NCBI GenBank assembly: GCA_002943765.1
Contig: PQWQ01000004.1
Coordinates: 2,170,001-2,234,000 of the forward strand
DNA from: Psoroptes ovis
Taxonomy: Eukaryota; Arthropoda; Arachnida; Sarcoptiformes; Psoroptidae
Direction: 5' to 3'
DNA length: 64,000 bases
This document shows, piece by piece, positions 50,572-64,000 of this stretch. How positions within the stretch are numbered: the stretch's first letter is position 1; each line of letters begins with the position of its first letter. The notes under the pieces are model-generated. The model was given only the letters and a program-made list of their open reading frames with translations, had not been told where the DNA came from and ran no database searches. The translations under genes and the position numbers were made by a program.

Positions 50572-53500
50572 TTGCGATTGTAATATAATATTAATTTCTG
50601 CTGATTTTGTTATTTGATTATTATTTTCATTATTATTATTATTATATGTCTATTGGCGTATTTATAATGTAATGTATGTATGCATGCATGCAACGAAAAA
50701 GAAAAATTTTGCTTCATTGTACATAAAATAATATCGCCTAAACCATATATATATATATTAGGAACATTTTATCATTTAATTACAATAATGTTTCCCTTTT
50801 TTCAGCTCCGAAATTATTGGAAATGAATTAAATTAAGTGAAAAAGAAAGCTGAAAATAAGCGATGTAGAAATTGTTAAAATGGAAAAAAAAATAGAAAAA
50901 TTAAATCGAAATATCCGCAAATAAAATTATGTCAAACATTAGAATGTGGCTGATGGAAGATGATGAATTATAATTCAAAACACACAGAGAAATAGAAGAG
51001 AAATGAGAAAAGAATATAATTTATATGAAACCAAAAAAAAAAGATGGAAAATAAAAAAAAATATCATCCATGTCCTTGATAATTTTATTTGTGGCCGTGT
51101 GGTATATATTTGTATAATACATGCCCCAAAATATATTTGTACATTTTTCATTTCAAACAAATGAAAATGATCAAAAAATCAAAATGAAAAAAAAAATTCA
51201 TAAAAATCAATAATATTAATGATTTTGATTTTTTTTTTAATAAAAACTCTGATTCATTTGTTATACATATGAATATATGTGAATCAATATGAGAAACAAC
51301 AAACCGAATAAACGATTGACTAAACCGAAAAATTTTCATTTCAATTTTGAAATCGGAACGATTCGGAGACTTTTTTTTCGGATTTATGGGTTTACAAAAA
51401 TTTTTAGATTTGAATTTTTAGATTTTTTACCAGACAAATTTTCTGGTTCGGAATATTGGATTTTGGAAATTTAATTGAAAATTCATTTCAAATGAAATGA
51501 ATTGATTTGAATTGAATTCGTATGTGCTAAATTATGGAATTCGGTCTGAACAAAAGGGAGAAAATAACAAAAAAAAAATCGATAATCGATTCATATTTTT
51601 CAATCAATTCATTCATTCTTTTTTTTTCAAAGCATAAAAAATTGAAATTTGTAATACAATCACATATGTGTGTGGGTGTGTGTATGGTGATGGTAATGAT
51701 GATGATGATGAGGGTTTGGTGCAAACACATCAATTCGATTGATTTTCATCGATTTGATTTGTTGTTATGCATCATCATATGACAAATTTGAATAACTTTC
51801 AAACTGGAAGACCCAAAAAAACTATTGGAAAAATGAGAGAAAATCGAAACAAAGTTGAAAGTAAAATTTTGAAACTTGAATTTTTCTTATTTTCTTGGTG
51901 ATTTAGTCTCGATTCAAAATCGTTATAATCGAAAGTTTGCATGAGTCTTTTCGATCCAGTTTATTCAACAATATATAATCAATGCACACGCACAAAATTT
52001 CGCTGAACAAAATTAAAAGCGAAATGAATAGATTTTCTTTGTTTTTTTTTCGGGGTAAAAATAAACCTATTCAAAAGCTTCATTTTGCCTGAAAATTTCA
52101 TCAATATTTTCGAAGAAAAAAATATTTTCACGACAAAAAATAATGAATCTATGGATTTTTTCCCTCTCCAAATTTTTCATTGATGAAAAATTTTCATTTT
52201 TTTTTAGAAAATGTTGAAAATTTGAGACAGTTTTTTTCGTCTATTTTGTGCTTTGTTTGTTTATTTATCCATATTCGTATTCAATGTCAAAATAAACATT
52301 GCAAATGGGAGAAAAAAAATTGAAGAATGAATTGGAAAAAATTCTTTCGACATTTTTCATTTTTATTTTCCATCAAATTTATTTTGTATGAAGGGGAAAT
52401 TTTAGTAAAAATAAAAATAAATAAACAAATAAACAACATCAATAATAAATAATAATTTTTTTGAAAGCAAAAAAGAAAAATCCCCATTATTATTATGATG
52501 AGATCTGTGAGAAATTCGACTTTCAGATTGCTGAAATTTACATGAAGATAAACTTAGGAAAAACTAAAGACGAGAAACCAAATGGAAAAATAAATAAATA
52601 TGGAAACAAAACACAGAAATGTCAAAGTGAGAATAAATAAGTAAAATAAATAAAATTGATAAAATGAATGAACTCATACATATAAATGAGATGCAATAGA
52701 AACGATATCAACTCAAAATTAAACTTGTAAATAACAATAATATTGATAATGATAATGAAAATATTGAAAATTCTGGTGATAATTTCAACATTTTTCCATC
52801 ATTATTAATCATTATGAAATGATTATAACCATTTCAACTATTATCGTTTATTATTATTATCTTTGCACTAATAAAATATACATCATATTACAGATAAATT
52901 TAATTATAAATGTATATTTACAAATGTCGTAAAGATAATGAAATGAAATCATAATGATATCGATAATTCTGACAATAAAAATATAAATATTCATCCGTTT
53001 CCACCAATTGATGGATGAAAAAGCGGAACAAAATCGAAAAAAAATTCAACTTTTTATTTTCATTTCTGCTATTTGAATATAACAAATGAATCGATGGATG
53101 ATTTTGGGGATTGAAGAAAACGAAAATTATTGATTTAGAATGAATTGGGTCATTTGGTAATCATAATCGTAGAAATAATAATAATAATGATGATAACAAT
53201 GATGATACAATAATAATTTCAATAATAATGATGAACAGCAGCAGCAACAACAACAACAACATTAACTACCAATAATAATAATGACAAATGATGACATATA
53301 AAAATTGATGATTGAATCAAAGAATAATAATGTTCAGTTGAATTAAATTTATCATTGAATTGAAATGATAATAATAATAATAATAATAATCAAATCATCA
53401 TTATCAAATCATAATAATAATAATGATAAGTTGAAAATGTTTGGAAAATATTTCCTGTTTCCTGAAAAAAAATATATCGAAATAATCATATATTATTTCG

Positions 53501-54342
53501 AAAGATTTTCGTCGATTTTTCTGGTTCATCTTATTGATAATAACAATGACAATATAATAATGATGATCCATAATAATGATGATTTGAATAAATCCATCAA
53601 AATGTTTGAGAAAAAATCAATGAAAGCAAAACTTTTTCTTCTGGTCAGTGCACACACATATGTAATTGAATGGATAATTTTTCTTTGGAATATTTTGGGG
53701 AAGATTTATTCATATTTTGTAGTGTGTGGCCTAAAATCAAATCAATCAATAAATTTTCAATGTGGGGAAAAAATACAAATATTCGAGTCACGAATGGATA
53801 AATCGATTTTTGTCTTTTTCTTTTGAAAAAATTCCAACATTTTTCAATGGAAATATCCACCAACAATTCAAATGTATCCATGGTTTTGTTTGTCTGGATT
53901 TGTCTGGATTTATCTAATTTTGGATTAATTTAATTTAATTTTTTTTTGGTGAAATTTAATGACAATTAAGGGTAAACAACTTTTGTGTCCTCGATTTTTA
54001 GACTGTCTGGATCAACGATAATCACTGGTCGAATCAAGTCGATTTTCGTTTGAAAAAGCGTTGAATCGAAGGTGATATTTATAAACTGAAAATTTTTTAA
54101 TTTCATTGAGACAAATGAATGAATGAATGAATTGCGTTTGTGAGTCATCCAAACATTTTCGGTGCCAAAATATATTTTTAAAATGGTACATGCAAATAAT
54201 TGACATGTAAATGGAAGAATAGAAAAAATCGAAACTAAATATTAAATGAAAAATGAAATCAAAATTGATGGATCATGTTTCATTAACTTTATCAGAAATA
54301 CTAATATTATCATTATTATTATTATTATTACCATCACCACCG

Positions 54343-54373
<31 letters not shown>

Positions 54374-54451
54374 TAGCAGTATTGAATCCCAAATGAATTT
54401 CGAAAAAAAAAAAATTTCCGAAAAAAATCATTTCTACTCATGCACCCATAT

Positions 54452-54454
<3 letters not shown>

Positions 54455-54482
<28 letters not shown>
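54455..54482. repeat. (CA)14 microsatellite
   Basis: Fourteen uninterrupted CA units; the only long pure dinucleotide CA array in the window. Confidence 0.92.
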
Positions 54483-54486
<4 letters not shown>

Positions 54487-57400
54487 AATGAAAGACAATT
54501 GAGAAATGAGAAATAATTGTAAATTGGTAGTTTGAATTTTTTTTTTTAACGAAGAAATAGATTCATTGAGAACAAAGAAATTATTGACATTTTTTTTCGC
54601 TCCTCATTTCGCCACCATCATCTTCTGCTTCATTTTTTTTTTCGTGTCGGTATCGAAGAATGGATGAATTTTTTTTTCGAAAAAAATAAATGAGAATTCA
54701 AATAAATGAAACAAAATAGCGAAACATTTTTTTGGGTATTAATTTTTTTTTCTGCTTGCTCATTAGCAAACAATGATAATGATGATGATGATGGTGATAA
54801 TGATGACAGCTGCTAAATGAATAAATTAAGAATAATACAATCAATGGAATTTGAATGAAAATGAATGAATTTTCGTTGAATAAATTTGAGAAAATTTATC
54901 AATTTCAATAGATGAATTAAATGAATGAATAATTTTATTCAAAAAAAAAAAAATCTTAGAACTATTGAAAAATTTGTAAGTCATAATCATAATCGGTAAT
55001 CAGTAAAGGGTTAGAAACAAATCTTCTACTTATATGTGAAAATGCCCCCTCGCAAATTAAGCGAAAAAATTTTTTAGGAAAAATTTTAAAATAATTTCAA
55101 AAATGAAATATTCAAACACATGAAATATGCATGCGTTTTTCTATCTTCGATATTTCATTTTATAACGGAGATATCCGACAAGGATAACTCGTTCCGATAG
55201 AATTATTATCATTATTATTATCATAAAAATGAAATAAATTCTTTTGAAATATTTGAATATTTTGTGAAAAAAACAAAAATCACAAACAAAGAAACTCTTA
55301 ATACAATTCACATAGTGAAAGAATATGGATATAATTTCACGCATATATCATTGTTGTTTATCGTTGTTTTTGCTTTGTTTAGCGAATGAATTTTGAATTA
55401 CAAATATACAAATATCATTCATACTTTAAATTTGAATAAGAAAAAGTTTGAAAATATTTTTTTTCCATTTCGTACCGAAAAAAATTGAATTAAATAAAAT
55501 AAATAAATGAATGAATATAAATAACGAAATTAAATGAAATTTCCATATAAATTTCATTGAAAATTTATTTGTTTTTTCATTTTGTTCTCCATTTGAAACT
55601 GGAATTGAAATGAATGAATAAACGAATAAATAAATTCACAGAAAAAAAAAGTTTTCCATAATTCAAAAAAAAATTTCGGATAGATAAAATTTCTGATCTT
55701 ATCATCTATTGCCAAATGATGCGATTCTCGATGTCGATGTTATCATTGATATGTTTTTTTGTTTCATTTGGTTGTTTGAAAATTTAGGTTCATTCGTTGG
55801 AATCTACGAACATATTTTTTCCTTGTTTTTTGCTGAATCGATATGATTATATTGAATTGAATTCAGTGAAAAATTTTGCAAATAAAATAATGATGCTAGT
55901 AATATCACATATTAAATGATAATAATCGTGAATTCGCCCCTTTTGTTCGTGCATTTTTTGTTGAAATTCATATCTGAAATGTTTTCTCTCTTGAATTTCA
56001 ATCAACAAACTTTCTGGTGAATCGAAAAACACCAAAAATTTCAACGATTTCGCATTTCAATCCTAAATCATTCTGATTCCAATTATTTTGGCCTTGATAA
56101 AAGCAATTTCAAGACTTCAATTAACAAAAATATACATGTGTTGCGTGCGTAATATGGATGTTTCCATTTTTGAATATTTTAATCTCTTAGCCACAGAAAT
56201 TTTTCTTCGAAAACTTAAAGGAGAAAAATTCACAGAAATCAAACAGTTAAAGACAATTTTTGAATTGGATTAAATGAATAAAACGAATTCAAAAATTATA
56301 AAAATAAAACATTCCCATAAACACACACAGATAGACGAAACACAAACACTAACAGCTTATTCTATTTATGATATTTAATTTCATTTCATCTAATTCAATT
56401 TTTTCCATTTTTTCATTTATAAAATGGCAATAATTTTCATTTTGTACAATACTTTTTCCCCTTTTATTACCATTTTTTGTCCAAAGAAACTGTTTCGAAA
56501 GTTTTCCTAAGTTTTCTGGAATAAAATATCCATTTTTTGTGTGTGTACTTGTGTGCATAATCTAATAATCATTGTGATTATACTAATAATAATGATAATA
56601 ATGAGGATAATAATAGAATTAAGTTAATTCAAAAAGGGAAAGAAATTACTTTTCTTCCTCTTATTCTTATAATTTTCAAGAATATTGAAAATTTTATTTT
56701 TGAGAAAAAAATAAAATAATATTATTGAAACACATTCATATATTCATGGGAAATAGTTTATTATTGTGAAGTGTGGGAGCAATTTTCAAGAACCGAAGAA
56801 ATTCTTGAGATTTTTTCGAAAATTATTCCAGATACAAAACAGTACAAATGCAATTCAATATAAAAGCCAATCATAGGTGGATTTGAAATGAAAATATTCT
56901 AGTATTTGTTTATTTTTATTTTTGCTTTGAATTTGAATTTCAATTTCAACTTGAATTACAAATTCATAGAATGAGGAAAATTTAATCTATCAAAATAAGG
57001 ATGAATTGTTGTTCATCATTTTGATAGGATTTTTCTTCTTTTTTTTTTGATTTAATTTCATTTTTGTTTCAGCGAATTCCAATCAAATTCAATATTTTTC
57101 CAATTGGCTTTGACTTTGCAATGAAATCAGAAAAAAAATAATGTTGAAGGAATGCTAAGTTTTTCGTTGTTTTTTTGGTGAGAAAACATTTGCACCCCCC
57201 ACACAAATTCATTTCATCAATTATCTCAAAAATTGTTATTTGATTGATTTTTTCTTCCATGTTTGCCATTTCTATTGATTCAATAATATATTCATTTATA
57301 TTAGATTTCATTATAAGATTCAATGTTTGCATTCATACATATGTAGATATATCGATAGATATATTTTCATTTGTTTTCATATGTATGAATGAATTAATAA

Positions 57401-59414
57401 TAGATTGAAAATGAAAATGAATAAAATCAAATTAATTGTTCAGAGAGAAAAAAACAATTTGATTAACGATCGATTTCAATTTTTTGTTTTCAATTTCGAT
57501 TTTGTTTTGTTTTTTTTTCTTGTTTCTTGTTTTGTTTCTGTGTCCATCGCTTTAAGCATATACACACATATGTCTGCATATGTTTGTTGTATGTTTGTTT
57601 GGCATCGCACAAAACAACCAAGCAGCAATTGATCAGCAGCAAAATCAGCACAAAAAAAATAAGAACAAATATCGATCGATCGATTAGTGAAATTTTGACT
57701 TTTATTATTTTTATACTTTTCATTTGTTTCATATAAATTAATGCATGTGTTTTTATTTTTTGTTTGTTGTTGTTCCAAATAAATAAATAAATAATCTAAA
57801 ATCAAACAAACGAAAACGAAACAAAACAGAGAACATATTTTCTATGGAAAAAATGATCATAGAAAAAACAAACAAACAAAACAAAAATAGCAATCTATCA
57901 ATTTCGATCGTGAATTATTAATTAGCTTTCATTTCAAATTAATCAAAATAAATCAATGAAATGAATGAAACAATTGCTTATATATATATTTGAAAATGAC
58001 AAAGCAAAATTCTAAAAAAAGGTCAAATGTGTGTATGCTAATGCAAATTGGAAATTCAAATCAAATGAATATTCTGGCTTGTGATAGCAAAAGGGAAAAA
58101 AAACAGAGACAAAACTCATTTGTTTATGAAAGAAAAGAAAAGAAAATTTTTTCAATTAATTTCCAATATTGGCTTTCGATAATTAGTCGACAATTGATGG
58201 TGATGATATTAGTTTTAATTAATTTTTTAATCAAAAAAAGGAGAAAAAATTTCGGCGTCGAATAAACATCTGTTGCTGTTCATTCATTATTGCTGTTCAT
58301 TGATTGATTTGAATATTCAATGATCAATGATTCATCATTCATTGATTCATCATCATTGCTTTCGATTATTTTGAATTTTTCTTCAAACTTGAATCACGCA
58401 AAATTTCTATTAAAAAAACATCTTAAAAGCATCTAAAATCGAAAACACTAGATGACGATAATGTCATTTTTGGCTTGAAGCTGATTTGTTCGTGATAATG
58501 AATTTTTTTCAAAGTTTTCATTGTTAAAAACGTAGTGAATACGATTCTTGCGATTGTACGATTGATTATGATGAATTAATTATCACATACAAAGTGTATG
58601 ATTCAATTCAGTGCTTTACATTGCCTCAGAATCTAAGTCGGAGTATATGAAGTTCGTCGTCATTATTTTGATTTTTTTGAAAGTTTTCGTTTTCGTTTTT
58701 TTTTTCAAATTATTCATCTGTCATAAATTTGTTCTTGAGAAATAATAATAATAATGATGATTAAGAGTGTAAATGAAATGAATTGAGATGAATTGAATTG
58801 AAAAAAAAAACGTCGTAGTTTGTTGGCACATGTCATTTTTTGATAATTTTTTTTCTCGAAGAAAATCTTGTGATCTTCGAAAAAAAAAAAAAATGAAATG
58901 ATCGTTCAACAAATGATCTATGATGATGATGATGATGATGATGTGGCAATAATAATAATAATCTGAATAATTAAATTGAGAATATTGTCCATATGGCTCA
59001 TTGAGGCATCATATTTAAAGTCTTTGGCCTCATCATTCTTTTTCTACGATTTTGATGTTTGAATATTGATAATTTCTCGGGAATATTCGTTTCTAATTTT
59101 TGAATATTCATTTAAAATAATTGCTATCAATGATCTAATAAAAATTTGATGAAGATATGATTTGATCTATTTGTGTATGATCTCTTCCATGTCCGTTATC
59201 TCTTTTACTGATTAAAATCAGCACAAGAATATCAAACAAACAAATAAATGCAAATGACCAAAGGCAATCAATTTTTTCTTGTTCAAGTTATGAATACATG
59301 AACTAATTAAAAAAGTTTTATTACCCGTAGGAATCAATGAAATTCGATGTAATATTATGAAAAAATAATTCAATTCTGTTTGTTTTATTTGATTTTGTAT
59401 TCATTGTTTTGGTC

Positions 59415-59437
59415 GCTGCTGCTGCTGCTGCTGCTGC
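59415..59437. repeat. (GCT)n microsatellite
   Basis: Seven and a half GCT units, a G+C-rich triplet array in otherwise A/T-rich non-coding DNA. Confidence 0.9.
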
Positions 59438-62400
59438 GATCGATGTACTCTCTTAAACTTTTTTTTCACTCTTTCAATGAACAAAAGTTAACATTTTATA
59501 TTTTTTGATCGACGAACCCTTTATTATTAATTTATTTGCATGCATTTTCTTCTTCTCTCTTTTCGTTTATTTATATTAAACGAATTTTGTTATTGAAGAA
59601 TCTTCAATCTCAAATGTGAATGTGACTAAATGACTTCGATCATTTATTCACATGTTTTTTTTTGTAAAAACCTCCTACGTTATAAAATTGTTTGATTTTG
59701 AATTTTGATGGCATAAACATAAGCATATGGTTTATTGAATTCTATGAAAATAAAGAGTTGGTTGATGCTTATTCATACAAATAAATAAACTTAAACTTAA
59801 AAATTTTTTTTTATTTTGAACAATATCATTTGATTTTTTTTTGTATTCTTATTCTTATTACACATATTTTTATTTATTTATTTTTGAATTATTTTTCTGG
59901 CCATTGACTTGCTATCAATTACAGAAGCAACCATTATTATTATTGTTATCATTGTTTGAATTGAAACTATTCCAATTAAAATATAACGCTAATATATATG
60001 ATGGAAAAATAAAATTTTGAGAAAAAGGGGGCAAAAATTTGTTTTTGACGATGTTCATCATCGAAAAAACATGACAATACCATGATAGATACGAATAACA
60101 ATACAGTGATACGGACTGTCATTTGAAACGAATAATTTAATCAAAGAAAAAAAAATCGTACCTCAAATATCAATTTGTAAATGTGAATAATAATAATAAT
60201 GAATTTGTTTGAGAATATTCTGTGCATGATAAAATGTCACATGATTTTTTTCTTTTTCTAATTTTTCTCTTCCTTTGATGATCAGTGTGAAAAATCAAAT
60301 AATAATAATGTTATGTTTAATAATAATCATGTGTATGCAGCAGATTCGCAAAACGACAACTTAAAAATTTGAATCAAATTGAATTTTTTTACTGCGTTTT
60401 AATAACGTTTATTCATGTGAATACATAGCAACTTCTGATATATTCAATCGTATTCAATTTCAAATACTTTTTATATAATTATTATTATGAATATATTTAC
60501 ATATAATACTTGATAATAAGCGCGCATCATTTATTTTATTTTATTTTTCAATTTTTTTTCTGGTTAATTCTGTTATTGTTTTCTTCGTCATTATTTTCAT
60601 TATTATTATTATTATAAGTAATATTATCATCATGATTAAGCCATGAGAATTTGTCATCCATTCTGATTTCATTTCATATACATGTATGAAGATATATTTG
60701 TATTGTCAATTAATACACATATATATCAAAGAGTGTTCATAAATTACAAGCTCATGATGATAATATAATAATAATAATAAGAATAATTCTCAAATGGAAT
60801 GAAAAATCATATAAATACTTGAAAATTTCTTATTATACAATCTTTTTCATTTTATTTGCACTTATATTTTTGTTTACTTTAATTGAATCTGAATTCGACT
60901 CAATCGTTTTATTGAAACATTTCTTGAAACAAAAAATAATAAAATTAATTAAAAGTTTGATAATTGAAAAAAAAATCTACTGAATTGTTGATATTTGAGA
61001 AATCCTTTATTTCAATGTCATCATTGTGTTCTGATTTAATTCTGAAATTTAAATTAATTCAACAAAAAACTCATTAATTCAAGTGTTTATCTCTCTGTCT
61101 ATCTGTTTATATGTTTATTTGTGATCCGAATCGAAAGGTAAGTGATGAAACCAATAAATTTTTGATCAATTTTTCGTCAATTTTGAATTTTTTATCCTTT
61201 TTCTCTCTATACAATTCATGACAAAACAATCAATTGTCAAGTTGAAATTAAAATTTTCTTCTAATTTGATCGAGAAGAAAAATTTTAATTTTTAAAATTT
61301 TCAAAAAAATATTCAAGTGTAATCTCACATATTTTTCCCATTATTCAGTTGATTACAAGCGAATTTTATCATTTTTTCTATTATTGTTGTTTTATATCCA
61401 ACATTTCTATTTCGATTAATTAATAAATTACGAAACAATTAGGATTATTATTATCATAATAATTGTTATTATTATTTGTCATATGATAATTTGTTTGTTT
61501 ATTTTTTTTTTGCTTTTCTTTGTCATCATTGTATGATAGAAATGATTATGAATCATTCATTTTTTAATTTCATTTAGACATAAAGAAGAATTGAGAAAAA
61601 TTGTGGTCACATTTTCTTAAATGTGAATTATTATTATTTATATTTGCCAGAATTATGACATATACACACATGAATCAGAATACAAACACACACACACACA
61701 CATGTATTTTAATTTTTGTGTTTTTCATCTATATTCTTAGCAGATTCTAATATTAGAAAATTTTAGTTATAAATTGAATGTCAATTCAAAAATAAAAATG
61801 AAAGTTTTTATTTGTTTATACATATAATTAGATGCGTTAAAATAATAATAATAATAAAATCATATGCATCTTATGAATAAGCATTTATTTTTTTTTTAAA
61901 TTTAAACATCTTTTTTGTTGCTCTCGCTGAATATCCTTTTATTCATTATAACAGTAATAATTTTTTACCAGAAAATTCAAATCAGTAAACTTGAATTTCA
62001 TAAAGATTTCATGCTTAGGCAATCGTATGCCAAAATTTTCATCATTTGAAATTAATTTCTTTTAGTTCATCATCGTTTACATCATACAACAGCAGCAACA
62101 GCTGCAGCAACAACATCAACAAAACAACAGTTGCTTATGTTCAGTAACTGCTGTTGTTGTGTTTTTTATTTTCAGAATCATCATCATAATCAATGCTTCC
62201 TTCTTTACACTGTGTGTGTATTGATGTGTTTGCTTGCATCATACAAGTGATAAATTGACAAATGTAAAAATTCAAAAATAAAAACAAATTCATGCGCATT
62301 GATTTATATATTTTTTAAATTTAAAATTTTAAACGAAGAAAAGAGGATAAAAACAGATTTCGATTCAAAATTGAAAAAAAAGAATATTATTTCAATACAT

Positions 62401-62589
62401 GATAGCTGTTTATTGATCATCATAATTATAATTATAAATAAACAAAAGTCAAATTTTGAAAAAATAAAAATAATTACAAATATTATTCATAGAAAAGAAT
62501 AACGTTTTTTTTCTATTTATTTTTTAATTAAAAAAAAATTTCCTCATTCATCAATCATTCAAGAATTGAAAATAAAAATATTTGAAAAA

Positions 62590-64000
62590 ATGCCATCAAG
62601 ATTAGATAGTAACGATTCTAATGGTGATAATATATCAATAATGCCATCATTACAACGTTTACAACGTGAATTAGCTGATTCAATCATTCGTCAAGCACCG
62701 TTGGATGAAATAAGAATATTGTTAGCATGTGGAGCCAAAGTTAATGAACCAGTAACACAAGGTATATTGATTATTATTATTCGACGAAAGGACTCGAATT
62801 TTAATAATGATTTATTTGTTCCATACATTTCTTAAATAGGTTTACGTCCACTTCACTATGCTACGTATCAATGTTATGAAAAAGCAGTCAATTTATTGTT
62901 GGTTCGTGGCTGTGATGTCGATGCAATGGACGATGTTGGCTATACTGCATTACATTTATCAGCTGAACGTGGTTATAATGAATTGATGAATTTATTAATT
63001 GAACATGGTGCACGTGTAAAATTTACTGAATTACGTCCTGATGACAAAGTATGCATTTGTTTATTGTCAAAATTATTGGAGATATTTTGAATTATAATTT
63101 GATTCAAATTTTTCAGGCTTTGGGCAATCCACCACGTGCAACCATTGCTGATGAACCTTTACGTTTGGCAATCAAAAATGGTCATTTAGAATGTGCAGAA
63201 ATTCTGCTAAAAAATGGTGCCGATCCAAATGCTAGATATTTTCTTGGATCCGAAATTAATCTCATATCACCATTAAATGTAATGTGTTTAGAGATGTTAT
63301 TGAAATATGGTGCTGTGCCTGATTCGAGAGATCGTTCTGGTTTAACACCATTAATGAAAGCATGCCGCCATCCTCAAGGTTATGCTGCAGCTAAGATATT
63401 GATTTATCATGGTGCTGATGTCAATGCTATCACATCAGGTATTTTCATTTTGATTATCATTGATTTAAATTAATATCTCATCATTTTGTAATCGATTTTT
63501 CATTAGAACGTCATGATTATCGAAGTGTTTTGCATTATGCTGTTTTAAGTAATAACATTGATATTGTCCGTTTATTGTTGCATCATGGCGCGAATGCTCG
63601 TTACATTTTTCCTACAGCAACAGTACAAAAACCAACACCATTAGATTTTGCATTACTTAGTGGCAATGTTGATATGGTCAGATTATTAATCGATGCTGGT
63701 GCTGATGTAAGTTCATTCAATAGTCAAATAAAATTCCATATAGATAATTTATTGTTTTCTAACATTGATCGATTCAGGTGAATGTCGGTTCACCTATCAT
63801 TGGACGTCCATTGCATATTGTATTGTCTGAAAAAGTAAATTTTTAAATTTCCCATTGGAAAAAAATATTTAAAAATTATTTTCAATATTTACACAGGCCC
63901 CGAACAAAGCCGAATTGATTGATTTATTATTGGAAGCTGGAGCTGATCCAAATGCCATAACAAAAGATGCTCGCGGTCCGTTGTTGAAACCACCTTTAGG
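62590..64000 (+). CDS. Ankyrin-repeat protein, 5' part (runs off the window)
   Basis: Six exons are visible (62590-62761, 62840-63048, 63117-63438, 63507-63706, 63778-63834, 63897 to beyond 64000). Introns are 62-78 nt, all GT-AG with matching phases, giving about 354 residues so far. After a short head (MPSRLDSNDSNG...) come about eight or nine ankyrin repeats. The classic words are GLRPLHYA, GYTALHLSAERG, GLTPLMKACRHP, VLHYAVLSNNIDIVRLLLHHGA, TPLDFALLSGNVDMVRLLIDAGADVN and LLEAGADPNAIT. One repeat (LISPLNVMCLEMLLKYGA) is shortened. Ankyrin repeats mediate protein binding. The C-terminal domain that would tell the class (for example SOCS box, kinase) is outside the window, so no symbol is given. 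An upstream non-coding exon ending at 61137 is possible. Confidence 0.9.

Larger units (their letters stand above)
45210..62589. other. 17-kb gene-poor A/T-rich stretch
   Basis: No recognisable protein domain or RNA gene was found. It contains many microsatellites (ATT, TTG, CA, CTG, GAT), a 13-bp hairpin at 47291-47337 and scattered short ORFs. The most codon-like are 53437-53826 (+, 129 aa), 57069-57332 (-, 87 aa), 57996-58265 (+, 89 aa) and 56136-56273 (+, 45 aa, AATAAA just after the stop). Their lengths are near what chance gives at this base composition and none has a known domain. A strong donor AAAG/GTAAGTG at 61137/61138 (+) may end a non-coding first exon of the ankyrin gene at 62590. 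Otherwise the stretch may be regulatory DNA or intron. Confidence 0.5.

Noticed and set aside
53365..53826. Open frame on + strand (129 residues from ATG at 53437)
   Set aside because: Part of its length comes from an ATA repeat, the composition follows the base content, and no domain or conserved motif is visible. Near chance expectation for this composition.
57476..57805. Minus-strand frame of 109 residues with a partly Cys/Ala-rich middle
   Set aside because: Overlaps equally long frames on both strands, so the openness reflects composition. No motif and no splice context.

Overview
This window is animal nuclear DNA with a strong A+T bias. All the well-supported genes are split by short GT-AG introns (about 57-154 nt, most 60-80), intergenic stretches are long and A/T-rich, and many proteins carry long Asn, Ser, His or Gln runs. 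No bacterial, viral or organelle gene organisation is visible, and no transposase or reverse-transcriptase ORF is seen. Compact introns, homopolymer-rich proteins, an arthropod-like CHMP2B and a tail-anchored SLMAP suggest a small arthropod. An astigmatid mite of the house-dust or itch-mite type is my best guess; this is inference from style, not a marker-gene proof.

Layout, left to right. 1-10.9 kb: A/T-rich sequence without a convincing complete gene, holding a hairpin cluster near 1.65-1.72 kb and a candidate terminal exon at 10,062-10,250. 10.9-14.7 kb (+): a large single-pass membrane protein of unknown family. 15.7-16.8 kb (+): CLYBL, the mitochondrial citramalyl-CoA lyase. 16.9-23.5 kb (-): a giant Asn/Ser/Gln-rich protein of about 2,160 residues, tail-to-tail with CLYBL, the two 3' ends apparently overlapping. 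27.2-30.6 kb (-): a divergent tandem-propeller coronin (coronin-7/POD-1 type). 31.5-32.4 kb (-): the ESCRT-III subunit CHMP2B. 32.77-32.91 kb: a tRNA-like Pol III element followed by 40 T's. 36.3-37.0 kb (-): a 160-residue protein of unknown family with a probable 5' non-coding exon. 38.5-42.0 kb (+): SLMAP, whose tail-anchor exon is too short to appear in an ORF search. 43.1 kb (+): a candidate small gene or relic. 43.7-45.2 kb (-): a secreted-then-anchored His/Asn-rich membrane protein. 45.2-62.6 kb: a 17-kb stretch with no supported gene. 62.6 kb to the end (+): the first six coding exons of an ankyrin-repeat protein running off the window.

The genes do not form a pathway. Several have cytoskeleton or membrane-traffic roles (coronin-7, CHMP2B, SLMAP), but nothing indicates co-regulation. 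I see no clearly new multi-gene system. The most unusual items are the unrecognised membrane and low-complexity proteins, the tRNA-like element with its T tail, the near-perfect foldback at 34.1 kb, and the overlapping two-frame ORF at 43.0-43.3 kb.
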